Assembly (NCBI GenBank): GCA_035298905.1 | Contig: DATGXQ010000269.1 | Span: forward strand, 1-9,573 | DNA length: 9,573 nucleotides | Direction of reading: 5' to 3' | Source: DATGXB01 sp035298905 | GTDB lineage: Bacteria; Cyanobacteriota; Cyanobacteriia; Cyanobacteriales; Nostocaceae | In this document: positions 7,239-9,573 of the stretch, in pieces | How the letters are laid out: each line of letters begins with the position of its first letter | Numbering within the stretch: position 1 is the stretch's first letter | Made by a program: the position numbers and the translations under genes | Notes under the pieces: generated by a model | Seen by the model: the letters and a program-made list of their open reading frames with translations, nothing else | Databases searched by the model: none | What the model was told of the DNA's origin: nothing

Positions 7239-7270
7239 TTGATGTTGAGGTGTAAATGATTTTGCATCAA
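7239..7270. promoter_or_regulatory. Possible operator upstream of the antitoxin gene
   Basis: TTGATG (7239-7244) and CATCAA (7265-7270) form an inverted repeat with a 20-base centre just before the antitoxin start. HigA-type antitoxins usually repress their own promoter, so an operator is expected here. This particular match is short and could be chance. Confidence 0.25.
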
Positions 7271-7275
7271 GACTT

Positions 7276-7707
7276 ATGACAAAGACTACTGGAAAAATGA
7301 CCCTTACTTTTAACTCAGAACTTTACAGTCAATTATTATCTCAATATCAGCCTAGAATTATTAAGACTGAGGCTGAAAATGAAAAGTTTTTAGCAGTAGT
7401 TGAAGATTTACTTTCTCGGAAGAATTTAACACCAGAGGAAGAAGCAGTTTTAGAGTTATTGGTAAAATTAATTAAAGATTTTGAAAATGAGCATTATCAA
7501 CTTAATGTTTCTACACCTCATTCGAGAATTTTGCATTTATTAGAAACACGAGATTTAGAACCAGAAGATTTGGTAGGTGTTTTGGGTACAATAGAGTTAG
7601 TAAATCAAGTGATTAATGGTGAAGTGGAAGTGACGCAAGAACAAGCTGAGGCTTTAGGCGGTTTTTTCCATGTTGATGCTAGTGTGTTTATGCTGAATAA
7701 TCTTTAA
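7276..7707 (+). CDS. HigA-like antitoxin/transcriptional regulator with C-terminal HTH
   Basis: The protein resembles the COG5499 class of HigA-type antitoxins. These have an N-terminal helical region and a C-terminal XRE-like helix-turn-helix that binds the operon promoter. Visible features are MTLTFNSELYSQLLSQYQP (residues 8-26), the helical segment ENEKFLAVVEDLLSRKNLTP (34-53), and an HTH region about 83-135 containing RILHLLETRDLEPEDLVGVL and LVNQVINGEVEVTQEQAEAL. Many family members begin at the equivalent of Met8 (base 7297), which here has GGA four bases upstream, so the true start may be 7297 rather than 7276. In a standard locus a HigB RNase toxin of about 90-110 residues sits next door. 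None is seen: upstream is a DUF29 remnant with repeats, downstream a convergent DUF29 gene 33 bp away. It is thus an orphan, acting either as a plain regulator or against a distant toxin. Length 143 aa is normal. Confidence 0.8.
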   Translation: MTKTTGKMTLTFNSELYSQLLSQYQPRIIKTEAENEKFLAVVEDLLSRKNLTPEEEAVLELLVKLIKDFENEHYQLNVSTPHSRILHLLETRDLEPEDLVGVLGTIELVNQVINGEVEVTQEQAEALGGFFHVDASVFMLNNL

Positions 7708-7738
7708 AGGAGTAAAAAGAGTAATCCTGATTCAGACA

Positions 7739-7766
7739 ATTTAATTTTCGCCTTTGAAAATTAAAT
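7739..7766 (-). other. Hairpin over the stop codon of the DUF29 gene, between convergent genes
   Basis: ATTTAATTTTC (7739-7749) and GAAAATTAAAT (7756-7766) form a perfect 11-pair stem with loop GCCTTT, overlapping the DUF29 stop codon (7741-7743). It could mark the 3' ends of both convergent transcripts, but no T tract follows on either strand, so it is not a canonical terminator. Compared with the remnant copy (7022-7047), one pair changed from T-A to C-G with pairing kept. Confidence 0.6.
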
Positions 7767-8172
7767 CCATTGCTTCCCGAATGATTTCATCCTGATTAAC
7801 CATTTCCCCTAACTCATCAGATGTATACCTTCCTTCAAAAGCTTCCAAAGCAGCCTTTCTTAAAGCTGATTCATAAGCATCTTGTAAAGTTTCCCATAAC
7901 TCATCTTCCGTTAAATAATTACCCTTACCCTTGGGACGTTGGTTAGTACGTTGGATTTGCTTAACAGAATTAAAGATAGAAGTTTCCCAAGACCGAGTGC
8001 TGCGTTTTTCAGCAGCTTGTTTAATTAAATGTATTAAAACAATAATTCCATAACTAAAAATCTTATTCAGCTTATCCGACTTACTCATCTCTTCTAATTC
8101 TTCTACCAATTCCAAAGCTTCGGAAATTTTACCATCATGCAATAATTCCTTTAGCATTAATAATTCTTCCAT
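7741..8172 (-). CDS. DUF29 family protein
   Basis: DUF29 is a small helical family of about 140-150 residues, often present in many paralogues in cyanobacteria, with no established function. At 143 residues this copy is full length. Recognisable family blocks are MEELLMLKELLHDGKISEAL (1-20), ELVEELEEMSKSDKLNKIFSY (21-41), the hydrophobic HLIKQAAEKRSTRSWETSI segment (about 48-66), YLTEDELWETLQDAYESAL (86-104) and ALEAFEGRYTSDEL (108-121). There is no signal peptide or membrane helix, so it should be cytoplasmic. The start is ATG at 8172-8170; AGAG lies just before it and AAGGA about 13 bases upstream. It is convergent with the HigA-like gene. A second, truncated copy of its 3' end lies at 7023-7105. 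The family is not an established toxin or antitoxin, so a functional pairing with the HigA-like gene would be speculative. Confidence 0.85.
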   Translation of the reverse strand: MEELLMLKELLHDGKISEALELVEELEEMSKSDKLNKIFSYGIIVLIHLIKQAAEKRSTRSWETSIFNSVKQIQRTNQRPKGKGNYLTEDELWETLQDAYESALRKAALEAFEGRYTSDELGEMVNQDEIIREAMDLIFKGEN

Positions 8173-8189
8173 ACTCTGTTTTTTCCTTG

Positions 8190-8278
8190 AGTAATCAAAG
8201 TCTATTTTATTATTATAGTCTTTCTTTCTTTGTGCTTTCGCTACTCTATGATGGTGATTACTGAGTAAAGTAATTACT
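8190..8278. promoter_or_regulatory. Repeated AGTAATYA/TRATTACT boxes around the DUF29 promoter
   Basis: AGTAATCA occurs at 8190-8197, TGATTACT at 8255-8262, AGTAATTA at 8269-8276 and TAATTACT at 8271-8278. The last three form interlocking inverted repeats (ATTACT/AGTAAT at 8257-8274, GAGTAA/TTACTC at 8263-8279). The boxes flank the candidate -10 at 8212-8217, as expected for a regulator site, though the AT content makes chance matches possible. Confidence 0.35.
8212..8217 (-). promoter_or_regulatory. Candidate -10 box of the DUF29 gene
   Basis: Read on the minus strand this is a perfect TATAAT, placed 39 bases before the ATG and giving a leader of roughly 33 bases. No good -35 element is present at the usual distance, where the sequence is A/G-rich, so an activator or a weak promoter would be implied. 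Confidence 0.45.
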
Positions 8279-8283
8279 CTTAA

Positions 8284-8409
8284 AGTTACTTCTCATTTTT
8301 AGTTTAGCTAGAGATGATTAACGCAGATGGACGCAGACGGACGCAGATGAACGCGGATGATTTTCGATAAAGCTGCGACGCTCTCACAGTTACTTCTCAA
8401 TTTTCGTTT
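8284..8409. repeat. 22-bp direct repeats bracketing tandem block B
   Basis: AGTTACTTCTCATTTTTAGT and two more bases (8284-8305) recur as AGTTACTTCTCAATTTTCGT plus two bases (8388-8409), with 20 of 22 positions identical and starts 104 bp apart. The 10-bp tandem repeat block lies between them. Confidence 0.65.
8321..8360. repeat. Four tandem copies of a 10-bp repeat, block B
   Basis: The units are ACGCAGATGG, ACGCAGACGG, ACGCAGATGA and ACGCGGATGA. The first three match units 2-4 of block A at 29 of 30 positions. The block lies 148 bp upstream of the DUF29 start, just as block A lies upstream of the DUF29 remnant. Confidence 0.9.
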
Positions 8410-8433
8410 GGTGTTGAGAGGGGCAAAAACTGA

Positions 8434-8460
8434 ACCACGAAGACGCGAAGGACACGAAGA
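8434..8460. repeat. Three tandem copies of a 9-bp repeat
   Basis: The units are ACCACGAAG, ACGCGAAGG and ACACGAAGA. Degenerate ACGAAGG-type 9-mers of this kind are widespread intergenic filler in cyanobacterial genomes. Confidence 0.7.
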
Positions 8461-8485
8461 TGAGAGGTATGAGAGGGAAGAAGTC

Positions 8486-8520
8486 AACTAAATTTTATTT
8501 AGTTATAATAAGAACTAAAT
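8486..8520 (+). promoter_or_regulatory. Candidate promoter with overlapping operator for the gene at 8556
   Basis: A perfect TATAAT lies at 8504-8509, with only a poor -35 (AAGTCA at 8481-8486). An eight-base inverted repeat, AACTAAAT (8486-8493) and ATTTAGTT (8497-8504) with loop TTT, fills the spacer between them. A third AACTAAAT sits at 8513-8520, near the expected transcription start. Placement in the spacer and at the start site suits a repressor. Confidence 0.45.
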
Positions 8521-8545
8521 AGCTAAGTAAATTAATCTAGTTAAC

Positions 8546-8548
8546 AGG
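8546..8548 (+). promoter_or_regulatory. Ribosome binding site deciding a GTG start
   Basis: AGG (within AACAGG) lies seven bases before the GTG at 8556. An in-frame TAG at 8538-8540 rules out starts further upstream, and no in-frame ATG lies between, so GTG is the likely initiator. Confidence 0.6.
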
Positions 8549-8555
8549 TGTTGTT

Positions 8556-9419
8556 GTGAAAACTATCAAAATTGTTCGTAAAACTTTAAGAGATGGTAAC
8601 ATTTACCCAGTAGTCTATAATTACCTCAATTTGTTACCTGAAGATATTTTACATCATAATAAGCATAATTTACGTCATCCTTTAGCTATTTATAACTTGT
8701 CATTGAATCGTGTAATTTCTGCATTTATACCTATCTTAGATGAGATAGACAAAATCAATACAACTTTATTGGATGTTAGTGGGAAACTAAATTGTGATTT
8801 AAGCCAACTACCGAAACTTCAAGAAGAATTACTAGAATCTTTACTAGCTCATATTGATGATTGCTATCTGATTCTGAAAACTATTCACGAGCCTATTGAA
8901 TCAAACTCTTCTAGTCAATTTGTGGAACACTGGCTAAAAGAAGCTCAACATCCTGGTTATAAGAAATTCCAAACTGGTATTCAGATTTACAGAAACTCTC
9001 TAGCTCCTTTAGTTAATCGGATTAAACATCAGCATGGTAGAGTTCGTAGTTTTATGATCTATCCTAGAGATTTAACCTTTGTTGCATACCATAAGAGCAG
9101 TGGCTTTCAGTTTCGTCCTTATAAACCACGTATTCCAGGCTATTATATCGAAGGTATACAAAAGGATGGAAAAATTGGTGCTGATCCAGAATTACATCCT
9201 AAAAATACAGCTATTTCGCTAAATCGTGATTTAAAATACCACTTTGTTCACATTTATTCAATAGGTCTTGATTTGAAAAATGCGTTAGTCGAATCTATGA
9301 GGAAATTATACGGCAAAGAATTACCTTTACCTGGAAAGATTCCAACTCATTCCAATAGTATAAGTAAAATAGAAAATTTAGCAGAAAGGCTTAGTAAACG
9401 TAACCGTTCACGGGGGTAG
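8556..9419 (+). CDS. Uncharacterised 287-residue protein, GTG start, possible Rx4H motif
   Basis: I do not recognise this family with confidence. The GTG start is supported by AGG seven bases upstream. The N-terminal half looks mainly helical (for example LPKLQEELLESLLAHIDDCYLI, 85-106), then comes IYRNSLAPLVNRIKHQHGRVRSF (144-166), followed by a probable beta-rich part (about 167-205), a further helix (229-253), and a basic tail KRNRSRG. The segment R155-IKHQ-H160 fits an Rx4H spacing, the spacing of the catalytic motif in HEPN RNases of toxin-antitoxin and abortive-infection systems, and it follows helical sequence. However, the residue after Arg is Ile rather than the usual polar one, and no HEPN fold can be shown from sequence alone. 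No signal peptide or membrane helix is seen. The gene is AT-rich with no HIP1 site, isolated by repeats, and has its own promoter with operator-like palindromes. Function unknown. Confidence 0.75.
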   Translation: MKTIKIVRKTLRDGNIYPVVYNYLNLLPEDILHHNKHNLRHPLAIYNLSLNRVISAFIPILDEIDKINTTLLDVSGKLNCDLSQLPKLQEELLESLLAHIDDCYLILKTIHEPIESNSSSQFVEHWLKEAQHPGYKKFQTGIQIYRNSLAPLVNRIKHQHGRVRSFMIYPRDLTFVAYHKSSGFQFRPYKPRIPGYYIEGIQKDGKIGADPELHPKNTAISLNRDLKYHFVHIYSIGLDLKNALVESMRKLYGKELPLPGKIPTHSNSISKIENLAERLSKRNRSRG

Positions 9420-9528
9420 AATATTCCTCTAAATGCCTAAAGTGCTTGTATAGCAAGGCTTAGAAGTGATTTATGCTATGAGCTAATCGTGACCAAAATG
9501 CCCAAAAAACCATTTTACAGACCAGTAT

Positions 9529-9557
9529 AGCAATTTTGCTTATTCAAAATAGCTTTT
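9529..9557 (+). terminator. Weak candidate terminator downstream of the 8556 gene
   Basis: AGCAATTTTG (9529-9538) pairs with CAAAATAGCT (9545-9554) across loop CTTATT, with one A-A mismatch, and runs into TTTT (9554-9557). The stem is AT-rich and lies 110 bp after the stop codon. Between 9420 and 9528 nothing else was seen. Confidence 0.3.
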
Positions 9558-9573
9558 AAAAAATCAAATCTAT

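Noticed and set aside
6956..7275. Hidden HigB toxin gene next to the antitoxin
   Set aside because: The stretch is taken up by the DUF29 remnant, a hairpin and tandem repeats. No frame of about 90 codons or HigB-like sequence was seen on either strand.
7739..7766. Canonical bidirectional intrinsic terminator
   Set aside because: The stem is perfect but AT-rich, and no T tract follows on either strand, so it is reported as a hairpin without assigned function.

Overview
The window looks like chromosomal DNA from a filamentous cyanobacterium, most likely Nostocales (Nostoc, Anabaena or a relative). Pointers are seven HIP1 octamers (GCGATCGC), a multi-ACT aspartate kinase of the cyanobacterial kind, two protein families largely known from cyanobacteria (DUF928 and DUF29), intergenic DNA full of small palindromes with GTA/GTAG loops, and degenerate 9-10 bp tandem repeats. 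This placement is inference from content; no database was searched.

Region 1 (1-811) is the 3' end of lysC, holding the last three ACT regulatory domains. Region 2 (812-1429) has no gene. It contains a 220-bp MITE-like element (866-1085) with imperfect 32-bp terminal inverted repeats and a row of short hairpins inside, then featureless DNA, then a candidate smc promoter. Region 3 (1430-6068) is a complete smc gene followed 58 bp later by a gene for a double PRC-barrel protein with a long acidic tail. A good intrinsic terminator (6097-6137) closes this pair, so they probably form one transcription unit. Region 4 (6182-6955) is an exported DUF928 protein.

Region 5 (6956-9573) is accessory in character: AT-rich, without any complete HIP1 site, and full of repeats. 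It holds a promoterless remnant of a DUF29 gene (7023-7172, minus strand), a HigA-like antitoxin with no visible HigB toxin (7276-7707), an intact DUF29 gene in convergent orientation (7741-8172, minus strand), and an unrecognised 287-residue protein with a GTG start (8556-9419). The DUF29 remnant and the intact gene share 69 of 78 bp at their 3' ends. Each has a block of the same 10-bp tandem repeat on its upstream side, and both keep a stop-codon hairpin in which one base pair has changed in a compensatory way.

No complete, clearly new multigene system can be demonstrated here. The points most worth following are the covarying DUF29 stop hairpin, the duplicated DUF29-plus-repeat arrangement around an orphan antitoxin, the hairpin-chain MITE, and the unknown protein at 8556, which carries an Rx4H motif and has an operator-like promoter.
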